NCBI GenBank assembly: GCA_977006965.1
Contig: OZ345358.1
Coordinates: 2,666,001-2,730,000 of the forward strand
DNA length: 64,000 bases
Reading direction: 5' to 3'
From: Phymatolithon calcareum
Lineage: Eukaryota; Rhodophyta; Florideophyceae; Hapalidiales
Below the pieces are notes generated by a model. That model worked only from the letters and a program-made list of their open reading frames with translations, did not search any database and was not told the DNA's origin. Of the stretch, positions 34,004 through 43,854 are shown one piece after another. Within the stretch, counting starts at the first letter, position 1; the number at the start of each line of letters is the position of its first letter. A program made the position numbers and the translations under genes.

Positions 34004-34720
34004 ATGAACAGGACCATATCTGACGGCCTGTTCGTCTCTTCCGACTTTGACCATAGCCGAGTAGAAGCGGAAGAACACTTTCTGAATGAAATCACAGCCG
34101 AGATTTCCCGATCAACCTCATTAGAAATGGAGTCGTCTGAACCGGGCGGTTTCTCGCTGGAGACCATTCCGCTTTCAAGCTCATCCGAAACGCGGCCCCT
34201 GTCAACCTCCAGCGACAAGACTCCCACCGCTCAGCGCTCCAACGGCAGCTCTTTCGAGACTTTCAAATCACATATTGATTGTCCTTCGACAATGAACGAT
34301 TCGTGCTCCAATACAGGTGTTGAAGCTTCCGATATCGACGATTCACAGAGTCGTCGTGCAGGTGGTTCTATTTCCGATAAGGTTAGAGGAAAATACTCAC
34401 GCTTTGTGCAGCGCGCTCGCGGTGTACTTCTACCCCTTGCGGGCTCAAAAGACAGCTTGGGAGAGAGGCAGTCTCAGAATATGGGGAGCGTTTCTAGTGG
34501 TGTGACTGCCATGAATGGCCGCGTTAACATGAATGCCATCAGTGTTCCTGTTTCACAGATCAGCGAGGACGTCTTCAGCAAGGTACCGAGTAAGGTTGAG
34601 ATTGCCCTTGAGTTGGAGACCATGCGCAATCCGTTTCCCAAGGTCCCAAAGTACTCTGGGAATCCTCCGTGGCTCACCCGGTACCACCCGGACCTCGTGA
34701 AGCAACCGAAGAAAGCCTGA
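34004..34720 (+). CDS. family X protein, copy 1
   Basis: The 238-residue hydrophilic protein is paralogous to 41731-40994. Shared blocks are the N-terminal MNRTISD, a basic helix RGKY-x-RF-x-x-RAR near residue 128, and a C-terminal domain from about residue 179 (ISVPVSQISEDVFSK; then NPFPKVPKYSGNPPW, TRYHPDLVK). The Ser/Glu-rich middle is variable and probably disordered. The start is set at 34004 because MNRTISD is the first segment conserved between copies; an in-frame ATG at 33983 would add seven residues. No signal peptide, TM or known domain is seen, so it is likely cytosolic or nuclear. A Y-family pseudogene lies downstream. Confidence 0.7.
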   Translation: MNRTISDGLFVSSDFDHSRVEAEEHFLNEITAEISRSTSLEMESSEPGGFSLETIPLSSSSETRPLSTSSDKTPTAQRSNGSSFETFKSHIDCPSTMNDSCSNTGVEASDIDDSQSRRAGGSISDKVRGKYSRFVQRARGVLLPLAGSKDSLGERQSQNMGSVSSGVTAMNGRVNMNAISVPVSQISEDVFSKVPSKVEIALELETMRNPFPKVPKYSGNPPWLTRYHPDLVKQPKKA

Positions 34721-35321
34721 CATTCAAGATAATGTTACTCAACACCCAGCGCCAGAGGAGACGAGAGATCAACCAGCAACATGATAATAGAAGAGTTGAG
34801 AAATTTACGTTAGCAAATAGTCTGCCCTGTGATTGAACTGTATAAGTGGTACAGTGATAGTACAAAGTATTCGCAAAATAGATCACGTTGAACAGATCGA
34901 CAATCTGTCGTTTTCCACGCTTTTGCTTGTCCCCGGTAGCTTAGCAGATAGTCTCCCACAGCCATGAATAAGATGAGTGATTAGAAACGGAGATCTTATT
35001 CATCATGTACGGCGCTTATCACAAAAAAACAGACACCTGCTGGTAGGAGTCTCGTTGACTTGTCCCGTGCGCATCGTTCAGTCGACCCCATCAACGCCAG
35101 CATGCTGCGTTCTGGTCACATGTTTCCTCAAATTTCGCTCGACTCTCCAGACCCTTCCCTGCCCCTCCGGTGCACCCGATTCTTCGCATGGGCGGGAACT
35201 GTCTGCGCTGCAGCTTCGCAACCTGCACTTCCTCCACAGACGCTCGCCTCGTTCTGTTGGGCTGCATTGCCACACCGCAGTGCGACAGTCTGTGTCCGTT
35301 GCTACAGTAGTGCGGTACAAT
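34721..35321. other. gene-free stretch
   Basis: No motif recognised. Two TACAGTA heptamers lie at its right end (near 35303 and 35321), the second within the LINE target site. Confidence 0.4.
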
Positions 35322-35544
35322 ACAGTATTGCGCCACAACTCAACGGAGAGACCGAGGGCGAAACAATGCAGGCGATGGACAGACTATTAGAATTAGAGAA
35401 TATAATGACGGAAGAAATGATAGTGTGATACGATATGCTTAGACAATGCGAAAGTAGTACACGGGAAGCAGCTCTGGTGTCGGTGAACTCTGGCGTTGAG
35501 GGCTTCTAAATAAAAATTTACAATTTCCCCTCACAGTATTGCGC
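35322..35544 (+). mobile_element. 199-bp LINE 3' end, family A, with 12-bp target-site duplication
   Basis: ACAGTATTGCGC occurs at 35322-35333 and 35533-35544. The insert at 35334-35532 matches the 3' part of the 58.7-59.6-kb LINE (GCAGGCGATGGACAGACTAT region, CACGGGAAGC, then GTTGAGGGCTTCTAAATAA and ACAATTTCCCC). It lies about 18 bp upstream of the probable start of the Y pseudogene, and so could have disturbed its promoter. Confidence 0.9.
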
Positions 35545-35561
35545 AATGTAGCCACGGCGGC

Positions 35562-36887
35562 AATGGGCATCTCTAAAACGAAACTAATTGCACTACTGTA
35601 CGTATGTGTCCCATTTCTGGCGTGCACCACGTTTCGGACTCCACAACGTCACTTTCCACGATGCATTGTTGAACGACCTCCAGCTTTATACTGTGCGCAC
35701 ATCATGTGCGGACATTGGGAGTTTCCTGAAAACACAAATATGATGTTTGCACAATGTCCGTGCCGTACAAAATGCGTCCAAAATCTCCCTCATATGTGTT
35801 CCCCCCTCTTCAAAAGTCGCAGCACCACTCCGCAACCTTGTGGCCGCTCTCCTCCGAACCGACCCCCATGACGCCTTCCGTCCCGCTGTCCCCACTCCTC
35901 GTCCTGCTGGCCACCTGACGCGTTCCCAAAAAGCCTTCGACTCCCCACCGTCCTTCTCCACCTCGTGTCCGACTCTCCATCCATAAACTTCCACCCTCCC
36001 CGCGCACTCCTCGAACGCCAGCAGCGGCCCCTGCATCCGCTCCGCCCGCGCGCGGTCCCCCTCTGTCCACACACGATCCGTCCGTCCTCTCCTTCTCGCC
36101 CTTCTGCTTGCCTTTGCCGCCGTGCCTCCCCACCTCCGCTCTGGCGCAAGCAAGCTCGAACTGGCCGAGACGGCCTTCAGCCCGCTTCGGCGGAGGGCTA
36201 CCCTGGACGCCGCGCCGCGTCGTGGTGCAGCAGACGCACTGTCTGCACGACCGGCAGACGGGGCGGGACCCTGAGGAGAAATTGCGAGGATGTCGCACTC
36301 GCAAGAATGTGGGACGCGCGGCACCCGTAGAGATGCTCGGCGCGAGTCGCCGCCGTGCGCAGCCGTCCGAGCGGCGGAGGATGTCGCTACATCTTCCCCG
36401 CCGACGGGGAAGTGCCGCTGAAGTCGAGAGGGGCGCCGCGAGTCGCTGAAGCGACTCTATTGCAGGCAGGCACGCCGTCGGGTGTCGCGTCGAAGGCGCA
36501 GGGGCGGAGGAAGGAGGGTTGTGTCGTCGTGGAGCATTGCAGGATTGCTGTGCAGCATGCGGAGCATCTGCGACGGACGGTTCTGTGTGCGCGCGGCTTG
36601 TGCTACGCCGAATCATGCGATTGTTGTCGACGGCGTGTGGACATCGATGAAGAGGATGTGGGAGGGGATTGGGAGTGCGAGCGGGAGGTGCGGATGATGA
36701 ACAATGTCAGGATGGGGATATGACGAGATTGAGATTTGATGATCGTATCGTCATCACGACGTTTGATGTGCGGTTTCCTGCTGCGCTTAATTGGATCGTG
36801 CAAGTTGTGTGGATGTTGTCGCGTGTGGTTGTTTCGATGCAGATTGGCGCTGTGGTTGCCGTTGGTCTGCGTACAGTCAACCCTTGA
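35562..36887 (+). pseudogene. family Y protein, frameshifted copy
   Basis: It probably begins at ATG 35562 with a hydrophobic leader (MGISKTKLIALLYVCVPFL) and contains a CPC motif as in the intact Y. The 3' half is clearly homologous to 38751-40037 but in three frames: CVVVEHCRIAVQHAEHLRR (frame 1), ATPNHAIVVDGVWTSMKRM (frame 2), ECEREVRMMNNVRMGI then stop (frame 1), TRLRFDDRIVITTFDVRFP and a TM segment (frame 3). At least three indels between about 36597 and 36722 break it. The GC-rich middle (35870-36450) cannot be aligned by eye. Sequencing error is less likely, given several separate shifts plus the LINE insertion upstream. Confidence 0.75.
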
Positions 36888-38750
36888 TAACTGGATGGCT
36901 TCGGTTGGGGAGTCAGAAATCCATATATCGAGGATATTCCAGGAGTGAGGTCATATCATATCGCGAAGACTATGCATATAGCTCAGCAGCCCATGTGGCA
37001 GAGGCAGCCGACGTGTAGTTTCGCCAATCGATACCGACACACTGCGCGAATCCGAGAATCCAGGGAGCAGAGAAGCGATAGTATAAATTTCAAAAGTTGC
37101 AATTGTTGACGGCATTAGGCTCGTGGGAGCTGTCCGGTCCGGAACTGCAACATCACTGGAGGATCATGGTGACACCGATGTATTAGTGTATATCTGCGTA
37201 ACTGTTGCGCATGCGTACAGTATGAACCAACTGTGGCAGATAAAGTGCTTGAAGCTTGTGCAAGGTTGGAGAATCTGACGAGCCGTCAGGTGGTATCACG
37301 CTTTGGAACCGCGGTCAGAGTTGGGAATATGGACGCCATTGGCAGCGACAGACTTCACGCAGAGGATACAGAGGAGCTAGTCACACTGGATGATGCAACA
37401 ATATGCCCAGAAACGCCTGGAGCGCTTTTCGAAGATGGCGACGGACCGACCGCAAAATCACGAAAGAAGATGGTGGCTCCGCGGATAACAGAGATACAAA
37501 GGGGCTTGCACAGGCCCGATTTAGCAGGGATAACTGGTATTCGCATGCTAATTGCCGACATACTTGCTTACGCTGAAAACCCGGATTACAAAGAAGAGGT
37601 TGGTGATGCAATTGTAGAAATTCTCACATTTGCAGTTGTGGATGGGGCGGCACTGACTAGATTGGGGTTTCCATGACTTCAGAGGGCTGCAGGAGCTCAA
37701 GTGCAGCTTTAAAGAGCTGGGTCGCTGATGACTTTATCCCTATTCGAAGATTACGTGGTATCTAAAATCGTGTTCGACGGCATTGCCGGGATCGAGATTG
37801 CTACCGCTATGGAGGGCTGAATGCTGGCGCAGTGTCAACAGTCCTCGTAGACGCGATCGGTAATAAGATGCGCGTACACTCGAGCACTCTCACCGAGGTC
37901 TGGCCGCCATGGAGATGGAGGGCTGTGCATTACTACAGTACTGTACATTCTGTGGACATTTGATAACGTGCAGAATATGCTCCGTGGCATGTAATCAATA
38001 TTTTATACATTTTTAAGGTATGCGCCGTGCATCGGCAGTCAGGATATTCTACGATGTGAGTATTCTGAATATATTAAAATTTCGATAAATTTTGGGATAA
38101 ACGGTATTCGTGGACGCACGCAATATTCTAAGAACCGAGGTTATACGCTTAAAGAGGATCCAGTTATCGAGGGTTGACTGTATATGCCGGGATGCAGGAA
38201 GAATACATCGTCTTTCGTTCTTGGGGCGAATTTGGGTGCTGGGGCTTCTTGTGCAGCAGATTATCGTCCACGGATTCGTGTGCGACAGGAATCGCCATAT
38301 GAAGTGCTCGTCGCGCCGTGCGCTGTTTTTTCGTCAACTCCTTGTGATTGCAACCTGCAGGTCATGACATGGTTTCCGACTAAACTTTTTAGTGCAGTTA
38401 CCCCAATGGATGAAACAACGAACCGTGCATCGTTTTGCTTGATGCAGCAGCAGTCAAACTTCGGGAGGAGGATCGATGATGCAACCACGACCGCCAACGA
38501 CGCTTACATTAATTAACCTTAAAATTACAATCCTCAACTGCTGTGCACGCCACTACTGTAGACAATGCGATCCCCTCACTGTGCATGTGCATCTTCCAAG
38601 TAACTGAGTACAGTATTGTAGCGAATTGTTGCCCAGGAAGCAACAACCCGTCACTCGTCGCTTACTTCAGTACAAACAGTTTAGTTTCAATCTGTCCAAA
38701 CCCAAACTTCCAGCACTACTGCTGTCCGTTGTATCCGCCCTTCTTCTCCA
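36888..38750. other. intergenic stretch with one unrecognised frame
   Basis: Apart from the frame at 37329-37676, no gene is supported. Several TACAGTA/TACTGTA heptamers lie here (near 37213, 37933, 38555, 38606), the last within 150 bp of the Y gene start. Confidence 0.4.
37329..37676 (+). CDS. unrecognised open frame
   Basis: The first ATG of a frame open from about 37233 gives 115 codons. Residues include LDDATICPETPGALFEDGD and a helical C-terminus (TGIRMLIADILAYAE, EEVGDAIVEILTFAVVDG). It looks protein-like and acidic, but no family, paralogue or neighbouring exon supports it. It may be a terminal exon or a gene remnant. Confidence 0.3.
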   Translation: MDAIGSDRLHAEDTEELVTLDDATICPETPGALFEDGDGPTAKSRKKMVAPRITEIQRGLHRPDLAGITGIRMLIADILAYAENPDYKEEVGDAIVEILTFAVVDGAALTRLGFP

Positions 38751-40037
38751 ATGGGTATCCACGCCAACTTCTCACCTCACTTTCCCATCCTCCTACTGCT
38801 GCTGTTCGCCGCCGTCGCCACGAGCCAACAACCCGATGGTGGCGGTCTGCAACTACCAGCAGAAGAACTTGCGAGAGTCATTGATTCAAATCCCATAGTC
38901 CTCCCCTTCGATTCCCCGCGCTCCTCCTACAACGCTCAGAACCGAAGTACCCCGTCGCTATGCCCCTGTTCGCCATCCGCACGCGGACATCCGATGCTGA
39001 CGCTTCCAATCGTCAAAGAGTACATTGCCTTGGTGCGTGATTTCTCATCACTCACTGAAACCTCCCTGCGAATCAAGATTCTGGAACGCAAACTGGCAAA
39101 AATGTCTGAAGAGTTGACAAACAAATACGGCTGGGAAGGATACATCAACTTAGATGCTGCATTTCGCTCGCCAGACCTCCGACTCTTTTGCAATTATGAC
39201 ATCAAGACCGGACGTAACCTACTTCCAAGAAACGGCGGTGCCGAACTTGTGTCGGTCAAATCGTGCGATCAATTTCCTCAAATTTTCGCAGCGCCGACGG
39301 ATAAACGGCGCAACTTCGTCCCGTCTCCCGGACCACTGCCGCCGCTTGAACCGGGTGAGTCCCCGGAAATTGAAACGCTGAGTAATGTAGAGACGGTCCC
39401 TTCGACATGGACGCCGACGCCGTCACAGACGATGAATTCAAACGTTGAACCGTCACTGACACCTCCGCCTTCCGCTTCGTCGTCGCCAAGTGCGGCAGCA
39501 CTGAACGAAGGATGCGTTGCCATTGAACATCTCGTCGGACATAGCGTGCAGCATGCAAACCATCTCTGGCGGCCTGTGCTGTGCGCGTCTGCATTTTGTG
39601 CGACGCCGAATCATGCAATCATTGTGGACGGGGAGTGGACGTCGATGCGGAAGCTTTGCGCGGCAGAGTGGAAGTGTGTGAGGGAGATGCGACTGGTGAA
39701 TAATATGAAGATTGCGATGGAGACGAGGTTACGAGTCAATGAGCGTATCGTTATTACTCCTTATGATGCCAGGTTTCCGGTTGCAATGTCGTGGTTTGTG
39801 CAAATGATGGAGGATGTTTTATGGCTTGTGTTGCTTGCTTTCAAGATTGCTTTGTCGATTTCGGTCGTGCTGATTGTTCGGGAGATGGCGAGTAAGAAGA
39901 CGACGGTCGCAGCTGTGGCTGAGTGTGAAGTTGGAAAACGTACTCATGTTCACGATTTCAAGTTGTCTTGTCGTTCGGATGTGCGGTCTGTTTTTCGAGA
40001 GACTGCGGGTTTTGTGGCGCACCAAGTACGGTGCTGA
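38751..40037 (+). CDS. family Y membrane protein, intact copy
   Basis: The 428-residue product starts at ATG 38751 with a signal peptide (LLLLLFAAVATSQ). The ectodomain has a CPC motif, a helical region (residues ~85-125, EYIALVRDFSSLTE...), a Pro/Ser/Thr-rich linker (~190-255) and a conserved Cys-rich domain from ~257: CVAIEHLVGHSVQHANHLWR, FCATPNHAIIVDGEWTSM, then RIVITPYDARFP. One TM helix follows (about 352-376, LWLVLLAFKIALSISVVLIV) with a short basic cytosolic tail. TPNHAIIVDGEW resembles the TP-x-H block of Hint-type domains, but the catalytic N-terminal Cys block is not evident, so this is only a lead. A frameshifted copy lies at 35.6-36.9 kb. It is likely a surface or endomembrane protein. 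Confidence 0.75.
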   Translation: MGIHANFSPHFPILLLLLFAAVATSQQPDGGGLQLPAEELARVIDSNPIVLPFDSPRSSYNAQNRSTPSLCPCSPSARGHPMLTLPIVKEYIALVRDFSSLTETSLRIKILERKLAKMSEELTNKYGWEGYINLDAAFRSPDLRLFCNYDIKTGRNLLPRNGGAELVSVKSCDQFPQIFAAPTDKRRNFVPSPGPLPPLEPGESPEIETLSNVETVPSTWTPTPSQTMNSNVEPSLTPPPSASSSPSAAALNEGCVAIEHLVGHSVQHANHLWRPVLCASAFCATPNHAIIVDGEWTSMRKLCAAEWKCVREMRLVNNMKIAMETRLRVNERIVITPYDARFPVAMSWFVQMMEDVLWLVLLAFKIALSISVVLIVREMASKKTTVAAVAECEVGKRTHVHDFKLSCRSDVRSVFRETAGFVAHQVRC

Positions 40038-40993
40038 TAATTGTAGCAGATAGCCCTCAACCATATGACTAATAACTGCTAATCTCGCTGATTCCATGAT
40101 ATTCGACGCGGAAAACAGAAATCGTTCCCTCATGCAACGAAACGCACTATGTATGAGTGAGCTGGCTGTGAAGACATGCATGCCGTCATTGTGAAAGAAA
40201 AATGGACTAAAACTGCATTTGTTGTACACCATTATCCTGCTTGTTTCGTCTCAATCCTCCTATTGTCCTCAGTGCTGGGTTTGCGATTATCTTGAAGAAC
40301 CGAAGCAGCCATAGGACACCCGAAAACACCGCCTCTGTGCGATGTGGACCGCATGCTCCAGCAGTTTCTATCAGCATTTCCGGGTAGCCATGGTAGACTG
40401 AATGCCATGTACGTCATCGATAGTTCGTTTGGCTTGATAGATGTTCAGACAAGTTTGATCCGCCAAATTGCAACCGGTTCCCGAAATGGTGCACACAACT
40501 AAACTGTTGTCTAACTTCAAATGCGATCGCCGGAAGAGTATTGCTGAGATCCCACATATTGGAAATTGCAACTTTTTTACAAGCCCTTTCACCGGGCACA
40601 CGCCGAGACCGTGAGAAGCTTGGGCCTCGGTAACTCCCCTAGGTAACAATTATGGTCCATTATCCAATTGTACCAGTCATCTCCACTTTCTCCCGCGCGG
40701 GTAGTATCCATCGCCTGCAACTTTCTTCTTCTCCGTATTAAAAATTGCCTGATAAGCAATGCACAATACAGTAGAATCCCCCACTTGCAACTGCAGTACT
40801 CTTGATAGAATTTGTCCTTTTGAAAACTCCACATGGATTCTTTATTGTATCTCGGGTACACTGAAGGCAGGAGGCAATGAATGTAAGCATAGCAACTATC
40901 AATCCACGGTCCGCCCAACAGTGATTCCATCTACATTGCTGTGCAGAACACAATACATTCGATACAGGTTTTGATCGCCCATTATGAGCCTCG
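40038..40993. other. gene-free stretch between convergent Y and X genes
   Basis: Minus-strand frames (40371-40649, 40589-40930) have no recognised motif. It serves as the 3' region for both neighbours. Confidence 0.4.
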
Positions 40994-41731
40994 TCAAAAT
41001 GCTAGATCGTCATATCTCTCAGTTCTGGCACAACACGCTTTCGTTGGCGGCTTCACAAGATCGGGATGGTACCTTGTGTGCCACGGTGGGTTTCCAATGT
41101 ATTTCGGAACATTTGGAAACGGATCGCGCATGCAATCGAATTCACGAGCAATATCCTCCTGGCTCAGCATCTTACTGAAAACCTCTTCACTGATCTGTGA
41201 CACGGGAACGCTGACAAGATTCCTTTCCGCACGGCCCATCCCGTGAGGCCTGACACTTGCAGATCCCTTCCTCTTCCTCTTCAACTGGGCCTCCTTCGTT
41301 TTTGCATCGTTCCGGACAAACGGGTGAACCATGCGTCGCGCACGTCGCATAAATCTCTCGTACTTTCCTCTTTCTTTTGCAAAAGTTTCACGCCCTTCAG
41401 TGCTGCGATGGTCACATTGCGACGAAGATCCGCGCATGGAAGACCCCGTCACAAGAAGCGGGACGTCGTCCTCGGACAGTGGTGCACCGTCCGAACTGGA
41501 GTCGGAGAGAGAGATGATGGGAATGCTGTTACTAGAGTCCCTCTGCGATGCAGGAGGGGACGAATGCGGAAGAACGACCGTTTCATGAGAGAAGTGAGCG
41601 CGCGATGCCGTGGGTTCCAGTTCGAATGAAGCGGACGGGGAGAACTTGGCCGCTACACCTGACAGAAATTCTTCTTCTGCGCCGCTTCGCTCGTCGAACT
41701 CGTGCCCGCTGTCGGATATCGTCCGATTCAT
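40994..41731 (-). CDS. family X protein, copy 2
   Basis: The 245-residue paralogue of 34004-34720 is on the opposite strand. Conserved: MNRTISD at the N-terminus, RGKYERFMRRAR in the middle, VSVPVSQISEEVFSK, then DPFPNVPKYIGNPPW and TRYHPDLVK near the C-terminus. The tail after that (CCARTERYDDLAF) is unique to this copy. Ser/Asp-rich variable regions separate the blocks. ATG 41731 is the first in-frame ATG and coincides with the conserved block. Strong conservation of short blocks within diverged sequence implies functional constraint, probably in protein binding. Function unknown. Confidence 0.7.
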   Translation of the reverse strand: MNRTISDSGHEFDERSGAEEEFLSGVAAKFSPSASFELEPTASRAHFSHETVVLPHSSPPASQRDSSNSIPIISLSDSSSDGAPLSEDDVPLLVTGSSMRGSSSQCDHRSTEGRETFAKERGKYERFMRRARRMVHPFVRNDAKTKEAQLKRKRKGSASVRPHGMGRAERNLVSVPVSQISEEVFSKMLSQEDIAREFDCMRDPFPNVPKYIGNPPWHTRYHPDLVKPPTKACCARTERYDDLAF

Positions 41732-43854
41732 GTCGGCTTGGTACACGCCAGACGAACAATTTGGGGGTGGTAACGATGGACGTGCTTGACGAAGGAGGCG
41801 AATATCCAGTGCGGATTATCTTGGCGCTTCCAGCATTTGACTGCGGGTGCGCCTGTTACGCTCACTCATGCATTTATCGTTCACGACCAATGATGGCAGT
41901 ACTGACTCAATAATTGTCAGAAACAGACAGAGTTGAGTATTTATTATTTCAAAGGTGCACGTGGCATTCTTTCTCGTTGCTTTTATCACGAACGACCTCG
42001 TCCGATTCGCACGAGAGGCGCAGTTGGCCTGCATTTGATTGCATACGTGGTGTTTGACATCTCATGAGCGCCGATGGCGCCTCCGGTCCAAGGATGACCA
42101 ATAGTCGTGTCCGGTCGCCCGACGTGGCCTGAGCGGCGGACACCGCGACGGGGGAAAGTCAAAGGTGTAACCGTCCGCCACATTAAAGTTTTACAACTGT
42201 TATTCCTGCTCCCTTCGATACTCGCACAGATTACGTTCATACCGAAGCTGGACGGTGGCTGGCTGTGAGACCTGTGCGCTGCCGCCTTTCCAAGTCACGC
42301 TTCTTATGAGGGTCAGCAGGTTGGAGAAGCTTCCGGACGGGAGCAGAGCGTACTGTCTCTTCTAGACGGCAGAGTGCAGATCACAAGGTGCAGTACGAGA
42401 ATGCAATTCACAATGATTTGTGCATGAAAAGCAGAAGCAACAGTTAGGTGAAAAATGTGAAAAACTCCGTGAAGGAGATGGAGCCATCCATCTCGTTCCA
42501 CACAGCAGATACGCAGCTCGTGGTCTGGACGACTGGGATTGGTAGGGTACAATGACCTAGTGCAAAAAGTGCTGCGAGCTTAAGGAAAAAACTGTGATCG
42601 ACTAGGAGGACTTTTGCAACTTCAGCAGGGGAGGACAGGTCGAAATTTTTGACTCGACGGTCCGAAAATTACAATGATATTTACAAAGTGGTCGAATGAG
42701 CAGTCGTGTTGGGATGTAATCGCTGTCACGATCTGGACCGAAGCGACAATACGTAATTCGACTGTAAAACTAGCTTGCGCACGACGCAGCGTCCAACGCC
42801 GGACACTTGGGGTCAGCGGATTTCACATTGTTTGCAGTGGCGTTGAAGAAGACAGAGGGGATACTTCCAGCATTTTACGATATTCATTCAGTTCCAGACG
42901 AACTGACAAATGTTTTTAGGACAGATGGCCTCATATTCGATCAGGTGATGACCGACCAATGGTAGTTTACCGCTGTCAGCAGAAAATGGACAATAGAAGC
43001 TGAGTCGGTCAGACCTGAATGAACTAAATGCTGCATGAGGAGCTTGTTGCAGGCAAGGCTGAAGAAATAGAGGATTTCCAAAGTACAAAACTTATCTTTT
43101 GGGAAATTCTATGTCAGCTATCTTGTGGCAAATCAGGAAAAACTCGTCCTGGGTTTCACTTCCACACCATTTTAGGTAACATACGAAGCGAGCTCTGGTC
43201 TGAGACATAATGTTCCGTAGAAACGAATCGCAGAGAGGATCTCCCTTTGAGAAATGTGACTAGGCTTACTACCGGGAAGCACAGAGCATCTATGCTCTAC
43301 AATTCAGTGGAGAATAGCAACCTGACTGCCTCAAACACCACAACCGTGACGCGCGGCGTTCGCCATGATCATCCCCAACCGTTGTTTCCAGGAAAAAACG
43401 TCCGCTTCTGCGGCCCAGAATGGCCGAGATAAATTTCTCAAGAACACTGTGAAAGTGACATCGAACAGCTCAAATCTTAAATCTTGCATCGATCCAGAAT
43501 GGGCCAGAACTTATCCGTCCACTCGGCCGAGGAAGAAAAAGACAGTACAAATCAGCATCATCTAAATGCGTCAATTGAAGTGCAGACCTACAGTACAGTA
43601 CCCTCCGCTCTTCATTCCCATCGCTTTTTCAATCCTCCCCAAGTACAGTATGTTTACCCGCCAAGAACATGCTCCACGTGGCGGCTGTTAATACCTTCTC
43701 AAATGACACGTGTTTCATCTCGTATTGAAACCCAAAAGAAAGTTTTCACCGACAGTGTGCATTCGTCCACCATCACCTGCTTCGTTCACCGTCGCCTCGC
43801 GCTCGGAGTGCACACACGCTCCCTCCCTTGCCGCCTTGGCGCTCGCGCCATGTC
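41732..43854. other. gene-free stretch
   Basis: No recognised element. TACAGTA heptamers occur near 43592, 43597 and 43645, within 270 bp upstream of the RING gene start. Frames at 41816-42240 and 43247-43565 are unsupported. Confidence 0.4.

Noticed and set aside
35686-36616. Long minus-strand open frames (212 and 268 codons) in a GC-rich region
   Set aside because: Arg/Gly/Ala-rich with no motif. They lie antisense to the Y pseudogene, and stop codons are rare there because of GC content.
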